From Pandoraea sputorum (GTDB lineage Bacteria > Pseudomonadota > Gammaproteobacteria > Burkholderiales > Burkholderiaceae): a DNA stretch of 64,000 nt. The notes beneath the pieces are model-generated. The model made no database searches and had not been told where the DNA came from. It saw nothing but the letters and a program-made list of their open reading frames with translations. Of this stretch, positions 25,593 to 35,619 are shown piece after piece (position 1 is the stretch's first letter; every line of letters starts with the position of its first letter). Location: positions 744,001-808,000 of the forward strand of contig NZ_CP010431.2 of assembly GCF_000814845.2 (NCBI RefSeq), written 5' to 3'. The position numbers and the translations under genes are program-made.

Positions 25593-26810
25593 CTAATCCG
25601 AACTGAGGCCTAGCGTGTTGCGCTGCCGCTTCTCTATCGACGATTTGAGCAACGCTGCCGAACGGAAGATGCCGTGCGCAAACTTTCCGTACGGCAGCGT
25701 GGCGAACAGCGCCATCACGATGCCGAGGTGAATCGCGAGCAGTGAGGGCATCGCCGAGGTCGAACGCATGGCCAGCAGCGCGAGACCGGACGCGCTCGTC
25801 ATAAGCAGCAGTGCGATGAAACCGCGGTCCATCGGACGCTGACGAACATCGCCCCGCTCGGGCACGCGTTTCAGGTTCAGCCACAGGAGTCCTGCTGGCC
25901 CGATGAGCAGCCCGATGCCGCCCGCCGTGCCCAGCAGTACGGGCGCGCTAAGCACCGGATAGGGCGCTTCCAGGCCGAATGCGTAGTGATAGAGCGTTGC
26001 GACGGCAGTGGCCGCGAAGCACAGCATGAAGCCGTAGAACGTCAGGTGATGAAAACGCCGCCGCGCCAACGTGAAGGCATCGTTCGCTTCGTTGCAGCCG
26101 TCGCCATGCCCGCCGTCCAGGTATTTGAGTGTCAGGGCGTGTTTTGCTGCTTCCGCAACGGCGGGTGCGCAAGCGCTCGCCGTTCCTGCGGACACATCGC
26201 GCCAGAAGCGCGTGACACCCACCCCGAGCGCGAGAATGGCGAACAGGAAAACGACGCCGAACATCGCTGCCAGCAGGTTGTGCGGGAAGACCGCATAGAA
26301 GTTTGCTGACGCGATATCCGCCGGGATACCACCGCCCAATATCGTGCCGAGCAGCAGGAACAGCGCGAGTCCTGCCGCCAGAGCAACCGACAAGGTCAGG
26401 CCGTTGCGCTTGTACAGCGCGCCGAAAGACGCCGGGAACGCATATTCGGTGTAAGTCTCGAGTCGGACCTCGGCCATTGCTTTGGGTACGTTCACGCCGA
26501 ATTCGTGTGGCGGCGCGTATTGGCACGCGTGATAGCAGGCGCCGCAGTTATGACAGAGATTCGCCAGGTAATTGACGTCCGCTTTGCCGAATTCCAGACG
26601 ACGCGTCATGGCCGGGAACACCGCGCAAAATCCCTCGCAGTAGCGGCAAGCGTTGCAGATTTGCATCTGCCGCGCGACTTCGGTTTCGCTTGCGCTCATC
26701 GCAACGATGGGAATCACGCGTGCCGTGCTTTCGCGCGACACATTTTTTTTCGATTCGATCGGCAACGCCGTGCGTTTGCGTTCGGGTGTGAGCGATTCAG
26801 ACTGCTGCAC
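25593..26810 (-). CDS. tcuB: Tricarballylate utilization protein TcuB (Fe-S membrane electron carrier)
   Basis: This protein of about 405 residues has two ferredoxin-like clusters near the N-terminus ([11 protein letters not shown] and [19 protein letters not shown]) followed by several membrane helices with conserved His residues, as in TcuB/CitB. In Salmonella TcuB reoxidises the FADH2 of TcuA and passes electrons to the quinone pool. GTG 26810 is preferred because GGAGG lies 6 bp upstream; it overlaps the tcuA end by 14 bp. TTG 26831 and ATG 26699 ([11 protein letters not shown]) are alternatives. The overlap implies translational coupling with tcuA. Confidence 0.9.
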   Translation of the reverse strand: MQQSESLTPERKRTALPIESKKNVSRESTARVIPIVAMSASETEVARQMQICNACRYCEGFCAVFPAMTRRLEFGKADVNYLANLCHNCGACYHACQYAPPHEFGVNVPKAMAEVRLETYTEYAFPASFGALYKRNGLTLSVALAAGLALFLLLGTILGGGIPADIASANFYAVFPHNLLAAMFGVVFLFAILALGVGVTRFWRDVSAGTASACAPAVAEAAKHALTLKYLDGGHGDGCNEANDAFTLARRRFHHLTFYGFMLCFAATAVATLYHYAFGLEAPYPVLSAPVLLGTAGGIGLLIGPAGLLWLNLKRVPERGDVRQRPMDRGFIALLLMTSASGLALLAMRSTSAMPSLLAIHLGIVMALFATLPYGKFAHGIFRSAALLKSSIEKRQRNTLGLSSD

Positions 26811-28206
26811 TGGTGGCCTCCGTTGTTTCAAATGCTGCGCGCGCGGCCTGTGTGCCAGCGATGCGCCCGAAGGCGGTGCCGATCGACATGCCGACGCCCG
26901 CGGTATACCCCTTGCCGAGCACGTTTCCGGCCATCATTTCCCCAGCGACGAACAGATTCTCACTGGCGATGCCGCCGAAGTGAACCTGTGCGCGGTCGTT
27001 CGTCTTTAGTCCGAGGTAGGTGAACGTGATGCCGGGGCGCAGCGCGTATCCGTAGAACGGTGGCGTTTCGATGCGGCGGGCCCAATGGGTCTTGGGCGGC
27101 GAGAGACCTTCGGTATGGCAGTCGTCCAGTGCGGTGTGGTCGAAGGTGCCGTCGCGGCATGCGTTGTTATAGCGCGTGAGTGTTTCCATGAAACGCGCTT
27201 GCGGCAGCCCGAGCTTGCGGGCGAGTTCCGGCAGCGTGTCGGCTTTTTCGCCGGGAAACACCGGCGGCATGAAGCGGCCGATGGCTTTCGAGTCAATGAT
27301 CGAATAACCGATCTGTCCGGGTTGATGCGCCACCAGCCGTCCCCAGATGGCGTAACGCTTCGGCCAGAAGTCCTCGCCTTCGTCGTAAAAGCGTTCGGCG
27401 TCACGGTTCACCACGACACCTAGCGATACGCAATCGATACGCGTGCAGATTCCGCCGTCGTACAGCGGCGCGCGTGCATCGATGGCCACGCAGTGTGACT
27501 GCGACGGGTCGCCGATCATGTCCGCGCCAGCGTCGCTCATGTGCTTGATGAGCACGCCCTTGTTGAAGCGCGTACCGCGAATCAGGAAGTTGTCGGCGGG
27601 CCATTCGCCGCGTTCGTTTTGTCCCCAGGCCTCGCGAAGCCATTCGCGATTCGATTCGAAGCCACCCGCGGCCAGCACGCAGGCGCGTGCCTCGAAGCGT
27701 CGGTTGCCGCCGCGTGCTGCGACGAAACGGCGACCATCGAGTTCTAGCGAATCGACGGGAGTGTCGTAACGAATGTCGACACCGAGTGCCTCGGCACTGC
27801 GGTAATACGCATTGACGAGCGCCTTGCCGCCACCCATAAAGAACGCATTGGTGCGCGCCACGTGCAGCGCACCTGACAGCGGCGGCTGAAATCGGACGCC
27901 GTGCTTCTGCATCCAGGGGCGGCAAGACGAAGACGCGCGGATCGTCAGTCGCGCGAGATGCTCGTTCGTGATGCCGCCTGTGACCTTCAACAGGTCTTGC
28001 CAGAACTCTTCTTCCGGATAGGCATCGACGAGAACGTCTTGCGGCGCATCGTGCATGCAGCGCAGATTGCGCGTGTGTTGCGAATTGCCGCCGCGCCATT
28101 CGCGTGGGGCGGATTCGAGAAGCAGGACCGAGGCGCCCGCTTCGCGCGCCATGAGCGCGGCGCACAGCGCGGCATTGCCTCCCCCGATTACGAGCACATC
28201 GACCAT
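26797..28206 (-). CDS. tcuA: FAD-dependent tricarballylate dehydrogenase TcuA
   Basis: This 469-residue flavoprotein of the succinate dehydrogenase/fumarate reductase flavoprotein family begins with [23 protein letters not shown] (FAD). It has the family block [23 protein letters not shown], and a C-terminal FAD closure ([36 protein letters not shown]). TcuA oxidises tricarballylate to cis-aconitate, feeding the TCA cycle. The gene order tcuR-tcuA-tcuB-tcuC on one strand matches the known operon. The start is at ATG 28206, 64 bp after the regulator gene. Confidence 0.9.
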   Translation of the reverse strand: MVDVLVIGGGNAALCAALMAREAGASVLLLESAPREWRGGNSQHTRNLRCMHDAPQDVLVDAYPEEEFWQDLLKVTGGITNEHLARLTIRASSSCRPWMQKHGVRFQPPLSGALHVARTNAFFMGGGKALVNAYYRSAEALGVDIRYDTPVDSLELDGRRFVAARGGNRRFEARACVLAAGGFESNREWLREAWGQNERGEWPADNFLIRGTRFNKGVLIKHMSDAGADMIGDPSQSHCVAIDARAPLYDGGICTRIDCVSLGVVVNRDAERFYDEGEDFWPKRYAIWGRLVAHQPGQIGYSIIDSKAIGRFMPPVFPGEKADTLPELARKLGLPQARFMETLTRYNNACRDGTFDHTALDDCHTEGLSPPKTHWARRIETPPFYGYALRPGITFTYLGLKTNDRAQVHFGGIASENLFVAGEMMAGNVLGKGYTAGVGMSIGTAFGRIAGTQAARAAFETTEATSAAV

Positions 28207-28270
28207 CAGACTTGTCTCCCTTTGGACAAATCGTAAAGGTCTCGTGTGCTCCTTCGCTACGACCTGGCCG

Positions 28271-29224
28271 TCAAGAGGTCTTCACGGTTTGTGAAGGCTG
28301 TGGCACCCGTAGCCGCGCACCGGGCCAGCGGCCCTCATCCACCAATCGACGTGCGACGTCGGCAAGCACCACGCGTGCTGCGAGCCCGGCAGGCGACAGT
28401 TCGTCATCGGAGATGCTGGCGAGCATGTTGGGGCGTGTGGCGTATTTCTCTGCGACGGGCACGCTCTTGAGCGTCCTGTTCTCGGGCCGCGCGAGTGCGG
28501 CGCCGGGCTGGATCGTCGCGCCGATGCCGGCGCGCACGAAATCCATCAGAAGCGCAAGACCGTCGACTTCTGCGACGATGTTGGGCTCGTATTCGGCGCG
28601 CCTGAACGCCGATAACAGCAGCGAACGTAACCCGTGCGAGCCGCTAGGCAGCACCAGCGGGAGTTTGCCAAGATGCTTCAGCCGAATGGACTTGTTTGCA
28701 GGCATGCCTTCGAGATCGCCCGCGCCGATGAGGAACAAGCGCTCGTCCAGCAGTGGCTGCACGCTCCAGCGCTGCGCGGGCGCTTCGCGGAACAGCACGG
28801 CGAGATCGATCTGACGCGCGCTCAGCATGGACGCAAGATTGCCGGAGAGGCTCTCGACCATGTGCAATCGCACGTCCGGGTAGCGCGAGCGCATGGCCTG
28901 CATGAACTCGACGCCCATCACGCTCGCCGTGCTGGGCGCCATACCGACGCTGACATGGCCCGAGAGACGGGCTGAACGTGCTGCCCGTGCGGCATCGTCG
29001 ACATGACGCAGCGCGAGTTGCGCCTGCCGCCAGAAAGCCAGCCCTGCATCGGTCGGCACGACGCCGCCCGAGGTGCGTTGCAGCAGACGCGTGGACAGTT
29101 CTCCTTCGAGCCGGCTGATCTGCTGACTCAATGCCGAGGTCACTACGCCGAGTTCCAGCGCTGCCTTGCCCATGCTTCCGTGTTCGACGACGCTAAGAAA
29201 ATAGCGTAGTTGTCTGAGTTCCAT
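28271..29224 (-). CDS. tcuR: LysR family regulator TcuR
   Basis: This 317-residue LysR-type regulator starts at ATG 29224 (MELRQLRYFLSVVEHGSMGKAALELGVVTSALSQQISRLEGEL); the open frame to 29332 is non-family. The effector domain begins LSGHVSVGMAPSTAS, typical of NAC/CynR-like members. It lies just upstream of tcuA on the same strand, as does tcuR in Salmonella, and should activate tcuABC when tricarballylate is present. The assignment rests on the operon context. Confidence 0.85.
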   Translation of the reverse strand: MELRQLRYFLSVVEHGSMGKAALELGVVTSALSQQISRLEGELSTRLLQRTSGGVVPTDAGLAFWRQAQLALRHVDDAARAARSARLSGHVSVGMAPSTASVMGVEFMQAMRSRYPDVRLHMVESLSGNLASMLSARQIDLAVLFREAPAQRWSVQPLLDERLFLIGAGDLEGMPANKSIRLKHLGKLPLVLPSGSHGLRSLLLSAFRRAEYEPNIVAEVDGLALLMDFVRAGIGATIQPGAALARPENRTLKSVPVAEKYATRPNMLASISDDELSPAGLAARVVLADVARRLVDEGRWPGARLRVPQPSQTVKTS

Positions 29225-29399
29225 TCCGTACTCGGTCAGAGGGATTGGGTGGACATTTTGACAGAACCTCCCACAGCCATGCCAAGGGCGTCGCCGCCGG
29301 GCAAGCGCCAGGTGCGTCGCACATGGCCCCATGGGTATCGGTGCTCCGGGATCGGTCCACGATGGAGCGGGGCACAGCGGGGCACGTATGCGGTGACGG

Positions 29400-30200
29400 T
29401 TATGGCGAGGGTGACGCTTTGGTCGATATCGCTGCCGCGATCTGCGCGGCTGCGTCTTGCAGGGGCGGCACGAAACGCCGCACGGCCTCTGCGGGACTCA
29501 CGGCCTGATCGAGATAGATCACGTTCAAACTGGCGAGAACGCGACCTTCGGATGGGATAGCGACGGCCACGGCCCCGATTTTTCGTTGGTCATGCCAGTC
29601 GCCATGATTCGAGCCAAAGCCGTTCTCGCGCGTTTGGCGTACGAGGTTGTGGATAAAGGCGTCGTCACTGGCAAAGCGTTGCTGCAACTCGCCCCCCGCG
29701 CCTGTGCGCAGCAAGTCGAGAATGTCTTCGCGCTCCGCGTCGGGACACATGCCGAAGTAGGCACGTCCGGCAGCGGTGAACAATATCGGCAGGCGTCGGC
29801 CGACCATCGCGCGGTGAAACGACAGGGGGCTGAAGCGATGTGTCGTCTCGCGAATGATCATGGCATCGCCATCGGGTGTGGTCAGGTCCGATGGCCATAC
29901 GACACGCTGCATTAGCTGCCCCATGATCGGCGGGGCGATGGTGGCGACACGCTCGTCGTCGGTGAAGCCTTCGCTAAGGGAGCGCACGGCAAGTGCCAGC
30001 CGAAAGGTGTCGTCCGACGTGCTGCGTCTCACGAACCCTTCCTCCAGCAAGGTTTCGAGCAACCGCCGCACCGTCGTGCGATGCAGGCCCGTGGCTTCGC
30101 TCAGTTGCGCGGGCGTTGCGCGACCGCGCTCCATGGCGTTCATCGCGCGCAACACCAGTAATCCGCGCGATAGCCCTCGCACATTCGGGTACTTTCCCAT
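29400..30200 (-). CDS. mhpR: IclR family activator MhpR
   Basis: This IclR-type regulator of about 266 residues is very similar to E. coli MhpR in the parts I can recall: VRGLSRGLLVLRAMN start, LHRTTVRRLLETLLEEGFVRRS as the winged helix, and RETTHRFSPLSFHRAMVGRRLPIL in the effector domain. ATG 30200 was chosen because GGGG lies at good spacing; ATG 30212 and TTG 30221 are also open. MhpR activates the mhp operon with 3-(3-hydroxyphenyl)propionate as inducer. It is divergent from mhpA, with a TGTGCAT-TCT-ATGCACA palindrome between them. Confidence 0.92.
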   Translation of the reverse strand: MGKYPNVRGLSRGLLVLRAMNAMERGRATPAQLSEATGLHRTTVRRLLETLLEEGFVRRSTSDDTFRLALAVRSLSEGFTDDERVATIAPPIMGQLMQRVVWPSDLTTPDGDAMIIRETTHRFSPLSFHRAMVGRRLPILFTAAGRAYFGMCPDAEREDILDLLRTGAGGELQQRFASDDAFIHNLVRQTRENGFGSNHGDWHDQRKIGAVAVAIPSEGRVLASLNVIYLDQAVSPAEAVRRFVPPLQDAAAQIAAAISTKASPSP

Positions 30201-30224
30201 CGAAAACCCCATATAAATCAATTA

Positions 30225-30241
30225 TGTGCATTCTATGCACA
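30225..30241. promoter_or_regulatory. MhpR operator
   Basis: TGTGCAT-TCT-ATGCACA is a perfect 17 bp inverted repeat. Its centre (30233) is 58 bp before the start of transcription predicted from the promoter at 30256-30284, the position I recall for the MhpR operator in E. coli, which also carries TGCAC half-sites. This makes it a class I activator site for mhpA. Confidence 0.65.
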
Positions 30242-30255
30242 TTTCGACGAAAAAG

Positions 30256-30284
30256 TTGAGGGCGTTTCGCGATCTGCCTAGACT
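30256..30284 (+). promoter_or_regulatory. mhpA promoter
   Basis: TTGAGG (30256-30261), 17 bp spacer, TAGACT (30279-30284). Transcription is predicted to start near 30291. The imperfect boxes fit a promoter that needs activation by MhpR. Confidence 0.5.
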
Positions 30285-30510
30285 GCACAGAAAATCAGAG
30301 CGCTAACGGAGACACCGCCCCATCCGTGCGAACGACATATGCCGAAGGCGAGTCGTTTGACAACGGATCCTGGCCCGAGCCGGCCAACGAAGCGAAGACA
30401 AGCGGACACCGCGATCCGCCGCCGATTCACCGACAGCAGCACGCCATAAGTACGCGCGAGACATGCGCGGGGGCGCGCTTGTGCCTAAGAAACGTAAAGG
30501 AGCGAGACAC

Positions 30511-32358
30511 ATGACTGCATCCGTCAATGCGTCCAATGCCGTGACCGACATCACCACCGACGTCGCCATTGTCGGCGCCGGCCCAGTCGGGTTGATGATT
30601 GCCAACATTCTCGGTCTGCAAGGCGTACGCGTGACCGTCATCGAGAAGCTCGATCAGCTCATCGACTATCCGCGTGCCATCGGTCTGGACGACGAGGCGC
30701 TGCGTGTGTTTCAGGCGGTAGGCCTCACCGATGCGTTGCTCCCCCACACCACGCCCGACCACTGGATGCGGTTTCTCACGCGCGACGGAAATTGCTTTGC
30801 GTCGATTGAGCCACGCACCGACGAGTTCGGCTGGTCGCGTCGCAATGCGTTCATCCAGCCGCTGGCCGACCGCGTACTGTTTGACGGCCTGGCGCGCTTC
30901 GCGCACGTTCAGGTGTTGTTCGGGCACGGCGTGGAGGCCTGCACACAGGACGAACGCGGCGTCACGCTGACCACGCGCACCAGCGATGGCGAAATGCGCA
31001 TAGTTCACGCGGCTTACGTCGTGGGCGCGGACGGCGGCAACAGCCTGATTCGTCGCCTGCTGCAAGTACCGTTCGAAGGACGCACCAAGCCGAACCAGTG
31101 GATCGTGGTCGACGTGCGTAACGACCCGGTTGGCACGCCCCACGTGCACCTGCATTGCGATCACGAGCGCCCGTATGTATCGGCGGCGCTGCCACACGGC
31201 ATTCGTCGTTTCGAATTCATGGTGATGCCGGGGGAGACGGAAGAGGAATTGTCGAAGCCGGAAAATCTGGCCGCTCTGATCCGCAAGGTCGTCGCGTATC
31301 CGGAAAAGGTCGACTACATCCGCAAACGGGTCTACACGCACAACGCCCGGCTGGCCTCGACGTTCCGTGTCGGGCGGGTGCTGCTCGCGGGTGACGCCGC
31401 GCACATCATGCCGGTATGGCAGGGGCAGGGCTACAACAGTGGTATTCGCGACGCGAACAATCTGGGATGGAAGCTCGCCATGGTCGTGAAAGGCCAGTGC
31501 CATAGTGCGTTGCTCGATACCTACACGACCGAACGCCGAGCGCATGCGCGCGCGATGATCCACCTGTCCGAAGTCGCTGGCGACATCTTTGCCCCGACGA
31601 CGCGCTTTGGCGTGCGCTTTCGCGATGCCTTCGTGCGCAGCTTCAATTGGTTTCCGTCCGTCAAGCGTTACTTCGTCGAGATGCGTTTCAAGCCGATGCC
31701 TCGCTATGAAGAGGGCGTGGTCCTGCTCCCACCCCCTACGAGCACCGGTGGATGGCTCGCGCGGCTGCTGGAGCGCTCGGGCAATTCGGCACCGGGCCGC
31801 CTGCTCGGACTGATGAGCCAGAAGCGCGACTCCTGGCTCGGCCGTTGGGTGTACGGCCGGGATCCGTCCGCCGACTCCCCGGCTGGGCGCTTGTTCATTC
31901 AGCCGCGAGTCCGAACCGTCGACGGGACAATCCTGCGACTTGACGACGTCATCGGCAATCACTTCGCCGTGATCGGCTGGGGCGCCGATCCGACATTCGG
32001 TCTGACGCCGGAAGCGCGCGTCGTTGCAACGAAGCTCGGCGTTCGCTTCGTGCTCGCCAAGCCTGACTCCCAGCTCAGCTATATGGACGACGTGCCTGAC
32101 GGGGTCATTGCGATCGGCGATGCGCAGGGTCGTCTCAAAGCGTGGTTCGGTGCACGCACTCAGTCGGTGGTGTTGATGCGCCCGGACCGCTTCATTGCGG
32201 GCGTGTGCGGGCCGCAGGAAGTCTCGCACGCGCTTTCGCAACTCGCGCGTAAGGCCGCGCTCGCCGAGGACCCGATTCGTCTCGTCACGAACGAGGCGAC
32301 GCCGGTGCCAGAGCGCATCGAAAACGACATTGCATTGGCCAGAGTGGCCGGAGCCTGA
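30511..32358 (+). CDS. mhpA: 3-(3-hydroxyphenyl)propionate/3-hydroxycinnamate hydroxylase MhpA
   Basis: This 615-residue FAD monooxygenase has the N-terminal FAD motif ([21 protein letters not shown]), the DG motif ([15 protein letters not shown]), [29 protein letters not shown], and a C-terminal thioredoxin-like domain, as in MhpA. It hydroxylates 3-(3-hydroxyphenyl)propionate or 3-hydroxycinnamate at the ring to the 2,3-diol using NADH and O2. ATG 30511 has AAAGGAGCG upstream. It is first in mhpA-B-D and ends 2 bp before mhpB. Confidence 0.93.
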   Translation: MTASVNASNAVTDITTDVAIVGAGPVGLMIANILGLQGVRVTVIEKLDQLIDYPRAIGLDDEALRVFQAVGLTDALLPHTTPDHWMRFLTRDGNCFASIEPRTDEFGWSRRNAFIQPLADRVLFDGLARFAHVQVLFGHGVEACTQDERGVTLTTRTSDGEMRIVHAAYVVGADGGNSLIRRLLQVPFEGRTKPNQWIVVDVRNDPVGTPHVHLHCDHERPYVSAALPHGIRRFEFMVMPGETEEELSKPENLAALIRKVVAYPEKVDYIRKRVYTHNARLASTFRVGRVLLAGDAAHIMPVWQGQGYNSGIRDANNLGWKLAMVVKGQCHSALLDTYTTERRAHARAMIHLSEVAGDIFAPTTRFGVRFRDAFVRSFNWFPSVKRYFVEMRFKPMPRYEEGVVLLPPPTSTGGWLARLLERSGNSAPGRLLGLMSQKRDSWLGRWVYGRDPSADSPAGRLFIQPRVRTVDGTILRLDDVIGNHFAVIGWGADPTFGLTPEARVVATKLGVRFVLAKPDSQLSYMDDVPDGVIAIGDAQGRLKAWFGARTQSVVLMRPDRFIAGVCGPQEVSHALSQLARKAALAEDPIRLVTNEATPVPERIENDIALARVAGA

Positions 32359-32360
32359 GA

Positions 32361-33320
32361 ATGCCGATTCATCTCGAATGCCTGTCCCATACGCCGCTTC
32401 ACGGATATTTTGACCCTGTCGATGAAGTGGTGTTGGAAGTGGGACGCGTACAGGCGGCTGCGCGAGAGCGTGTGCGCCAGTTCGACCCGGAGCTTGTGGT
32501 CGTGTTCGCGCCCGACCACTTCAATGGCTTTTTCTACGACGTCATGCCCGCGTTCTGTATTGGCGCAAAGGCCACGGCCATCGGCGATTTCAAGAGCCTG
32601 GCAGGCCCGTTGCCTGTGCCGTCGGACATCGCACATGCACTGGCTGAGCACGTACTGTCGGTCGATATCGACGTTGCGCTGTCGTACCGCATGCAGGTCG
32701 ACCATGGTTTCGCCTACGCACTGGAGGTTCTGACAGGACGTCTGGACGCGTATCCCGTCGTGCCGGTATTCATCAACTCGGTCGCACCCCCGATGGCGAC
32801 GCTTCGCCGCTCTCGGTTGCTTGGCGATGCGATCGGCCGCTTCTTCGCGCAAACGGACAAGCGCGTGCTCGTGATCGGCTCGGGGGGCATTTCGCACGAA
32901 CCTCCCGTTCCCGAGCTTATCGGCGCGACCGATGAAGTGGCCGAGCGCCTGATCGCCGGACGCAATCCGTCGGCGGAATCTCGTGCCGCGCGTCAGGCGC
33001 GCACCGTTGCCGCGGCGAAGGCCTTTACGGCGGGCGACAGCCAAATGCATCCACTCAATCCGCAATGGGACCGTGAATTCCTCCAAATCCTGACGGAGGG
33101 CGACTGGCGCGCCGTCGACGCGATGAGCAACGACACGATTACGCAATATGGCGGCAAGTCCGCGCACGAAATCCGCACGTGGGTTGCCTCGTTCGCGATG
33201 CTCGCGGCCTATGGCGAGTACCGCGCGAGCGTCGATTACTACCGTCCGATTCCCGAATGGATCGCGGGCTTTGCAGCGATGCACGCTTTTCCGCAGCCAG
33301 CGTTGATTGCGGCGGCCTGA
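32361..33320 (+). CDS. mhpB: 2,3-dihydroxyphenylpropionate 1,2-dioxygenase MhpB
   Basis: This 319-residue class III extradiol dioxygenase matches MhpB closely: MPIHLECLSHTPLHGYFDP start, ELVVVFAPDHFNGFFYDVMPAFCIG, MQVDHGFAYALEVL, LVIGSGGISHEPPVPEL, and the end RPIPEWIAGFAAMHAF. His residues in the first and middle motifs bind Fe(II) and act as base. It opens the ring of the catechol made by MhpA (meta cleavage). The start lies 2 bp after the mhpA stop. Confidence 0.95.
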   Translation: MPIHLECLSHTPLHGYFDPVDEVVLEVGRVQAAARERVRQFDPELVVVFAPDHFNGFFYDVMPAFCIGAKATAIGDFKSLAGPLPVPSDIAHALAEHVLSVDIDVALSYRMQVDHGFAYALEVLTGRLDAYPVVPVFINSVAPPMATLRRSRLLGDAIGRFFAQTDKRVLVIGSGGISHEPPVPELIGATDEVAERLIAGRNPSAESRAARQARTVAAAKAFTAGDSQMHPLNPQWDREFLQILTEGDWRAVDAMSNDTITQYGGKSAHEIRTWVASFAMLAAYGEYRASVDYYRPIPEWIAGFAAMHAFPQPALIAAA

Positions 33321-33355
33321 TCAAGAGAAACAAGAGCGGAAGTGAGAATTTTCCA

Positions 33356-34141
33356 ATGTCGAATGCCCAACTGATTCACCTGATTGCCGATCGCCTTCGT
33401 CAGGCGGAAGCCTCACGTCAAGCCGTCGCGCCTGTGCGCGGCGAGATTGCGCTCGACGACATGACGACCGCCTATGCGGTGCAGCAGCGCAATGTCGACA
33501 CGCGCGTTGCCAGTGGCGAACGTATTGTCGGTCGCAAGATCGGCCTGACGTCGCGGGCGGTGCAAAAGCAACTTGGCGTGGACCAGCCTGACTTCGGCGC
33601 GCTGTTTGCTGGCATGGCGTACGGCGATGCGCAGCCGATGCCGCTTACCATTCTTATACAGCCGAAGGTTGAAGCAGAAATCGCGCTCGTGCTTGAGCAT
33701 GACCTGGTGCACGAGAAGCACACATTCGCCGACATTCTTCGCGCGAGCGCCTACGCCGTGGCGGCTCTGGAAGTCGTCGATAGTCGCATCGAGGCGTGGA
33801 ATATCCGCTTCGTCGATACCGTAGCCGACAACGCGTCGAGCGCGCTATTCGTTCTTGGTAGCCGACCCGTGAAGCTCTCGGACGTAGATCTCACGGACTG
33901 CGCGATGACGCTTTCGCGCGACGGCACGGTGCTGTCGCGCGGCGACGGCGCGGCGTGCCTTGGCAATCCACTCAATGCTGCCGTCTGGTTGGCGGATCGC
34001 ATGGTGCAACTTGGCACGCCGTTGCGTGCCGGCGATGTCGTGCTCACCGGTGCGCTCGGGCCGATGGTGCCCGTCACGGAGGCGGGCACATTTGTCACCG
34101 AGATCGAGGGACTAGGCAGCGTACGCGCCGTTTTTGCGTGA
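33356..34141 (+). CDS. mhpD: 2-keto-4-pentenoate hydratase MhpD
   Basis: This 261-residue hydratase of the fumarylacetoacetate hydrolase-like fold has GRKIGLTSRAVQKQLGVDQPDFGALFAGM and VEAEIALVLEHDL, whose acidic residues bind the divalent metal, then ALEVVDSRIEAWNI and VVLTGALGPMVPV. It hydrates 2-hydroxypenta-2,4-dienoate to 4-hydroxy-2-ketovalerate. The next enzymes, aldolase MhpE and acetaldehyde dehydrogenase MhpF, are not in this window. ATG 33356 (MSNAQLIHL) lies 35 bp after mhpB. Confidence 0.93.
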   Translation: MSNAQLIHLIADRLRQAEASRQAVAPVRGEIALDDMTTAYAVQQRNVDTRVASGERIVGRKIGLTSRAVQKQLGVDQPDFGALFAGMAYGDAQPMPLTILIQPKVEAEIALVLEHDLVHEKHTFADILRASAYAVAALEVVDSRIEAWNIRFVDTVADNASSALFVLGSRPVKLSDVDLTDCAMTLSRDGTVLSRGDGAACLGNPLNAAVWLADRMVQLGTPLRAGDVVLTGALGPMVPVTEAGTFVTEIEGLGSVRAVFA

Positions 34142-34273
34142 GGCAGGTCGCGTCCGATATCCGATCCCTCGCCGTTAATGGGCAACACCGGCGTCGCCCG
34201 CCACGGCGGTGATTTCGCCGTCGACAACATGACCGCCATCAAGAGCGGATTTCGTAAATCTGGAGACTCAGCA

Positions 34274-35536
34274 ATGAACGCATCATCCCAGGGCGTCGCG
34301 CCCTCGAAGGGAAGCCTCGCGACGATCGGTTTGTGTCTGGCCATCGCACTGCTCGAAGGCCTCGATCTGCAATCGGCTGGCGTGGCGGCACCACGCATCG
34401 CAAAGGAGTTCGGTCTGAGCGTGGCGCAGATGGGGTGGGCGTTCAGCGCCGGCGCCATTGGACTGCTGCCGGGCGCAGCGCTGGGCGGACGGCTGGCCGA
34501 TCGCTGGGGCCGCAAACGCGTGCTGATGCTGTCCGTCGCGTTGTTCGGCATCTTCTCGCTACTTACGGCACACGTATGGAGTTTCGAGTCGCTGTTGACG
34601 GCACGTTTTCTCACCGGTCTGGGCCTCGGCGCTGCCATGCCTAACCTTATTGCGTTGTGTGCCGAAGCCGCGCCACAGGGGCATCGCAACATTGCCGTTG
34701 GCGCAATGTACTGCGGCATGCCTTTCGGTGCGGCGCTCGCCGCCGTCATCGGCATCGTCAGCCCGAGCGAGGAGGGATGGCGTCATGTGTTCTACGTCGG
34801 TGGCTTGGGTCCGTTGCTTATGGTGCCGTTGCTTGGTCTGTGCCTGCGCGAGTCCGCGCAGTTCGTCGAAACGCGCCTTGCGCGAACTTCGAATGCGGCA
34901 TTGCCGAACGTGACGCCCGGGGTAACTCACGCGCTGTGGAGAGAAGGCCGCACGCGCACGACCGTTGCACTCTGGGTGAGCTATCTCGGCACGCTGATCG
35001 TGCTGTATTTCCTGATGAATTGGCTGCCGTCGATGGTCGTGGCCAACGGGCTGTCCCGCGAGCAGGCGGGCGTGGCGATCATGATGTTCAACATCGGTGG
35101 CGGCCTCGGCGCCATCGGAATTTCTAACGTGATGGACCGTTTTTCGCCGCGCTTGACGGTGATCGGTATGTATCTCGGCATTGCGCTGTCGCTGGCCGGG
35201 CTGTCGAGCGCTATCGGCGCGTTGACGATGGCGTGCGGTGCATTCTTCTGCGGCTTGTTTCTCGTGGGCGGGCAGTCGGTGCTGTATTCGATGGCGGGGC
35301 AGGCCTATCCCACTGAAATTCGCGGAACGGGCGTTGGCGCAGCGGTGGCGATCGGCCGACTCGGTTCGATTCTCGGACCGCTGATTGCCGGGCAATTGTT
35401 CGCGTTGGGGCAGAGTGCGTCGATGCTCGTGTCATCGAGCATTCCACTGATCCTGATCGCTGCCTTCGCCGCGTTGACCGTCGTGGGCACATTCGAGCAG
35501 CGTGTCGTGGCGGGCGCAGTCCAGCCAGGACGTTGA
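34274..35536 (+). CDS. mhpT: MFS 3-(3-hydroxyphenyl)propionate transporter, MhpT-like
   Basis: This 420-residue MFS permease of the aromatic acid:H+ symporter family has LCLAIALLEGLDLQSAGVAAPRIAKEFGLS in helix 1, motif A GGRLADRWGRKRVLM, and ARFLTGLGLGAAMPNLIAL. ATG 34274 (MNASSQGV) has CTGGAG 8 bp upstream; ATG 34178 would add 32 non-family residues. Being inside the mhp operon, it very likely imports the hydroxyphenylpropionate substrate. Confidence 0.87.
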   Translation: MNASSQGVAPSKGSLATIGLCLAIALLEGLDLQSAGVAAPRIAKEFGLSVAQMGWAFSAGAIGLLPGAALGGRLADRWGRKRVLMLSVALFGIFSLLTAHVWSFESLLTARFLTGLGLGAAMPNLIALCAEAAPQGHRNIAVGAMYCGMPFGAALAAVIGIVSPSEEGWRHVFYVGGLGPLLMVPLLGLCLRESAQFVETRLARTSNAALPNVTPGVTHALWREGRTRTTVALWVSYLGTLIVLYFLMNWLPSMVVANGLSREQAGVAIMMFNIGGGLGAIGISNVMDRFSPRLTVIGMYLGIALSLAGLSSAIGALTMACGAFFCGLFLVGGQSVLYSMAGQAYPTEIRGTGVGAAVAIGRLGSILGPLIAGQLFALGQSASMLVSSSIPLILIAAFAALTVVGTFEQRVVAGAVQPGR

Positions 35537-35619
35537 GTATGCGTTTCCGAAACACCGAAATTTTTTGGTTTTGAGTTCTTGAATCTCCGAGTCACCGATT
35601 CTGATTAGGGAAGGTCATC

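Larger units (their letters stand above)
30201..30510. promoter_or_regulatory. mhpR-mhpA divergent control region
   Basis: This 310 bp gap carries the MhpR operator (30225-30241) and a promoter for mhpA (30256-30284). The remainder, about 30285-30510, is the mhpA leader, with a ribosome site AAAGGAGCG before ATG 30511. I see no small gene or hairpin of note in the leader, which is long (about 220 nt). Confidence 0.6.

Noticed and set aside
25534..25884. N-terminal extension of the TcuC frame
   Set aside because: The extra 117 residues are Arg/His-rich and non-family, and run antisense to tcuB; ATG 25533 has a strong ribosome site.
26811..26831. TTG 26831 as the TcuB start
   Set aside because: No ribosome site at that TTG; GTG 26810 has GGAGG 6 bp upstream.
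30427..32241. 604-codon minus-strand frame across mhpA
   Set aside because: Antisense shadow of mhpA, which has clear motifs; the composition is His/Arg-rich as expected for a GC-rich shadow.
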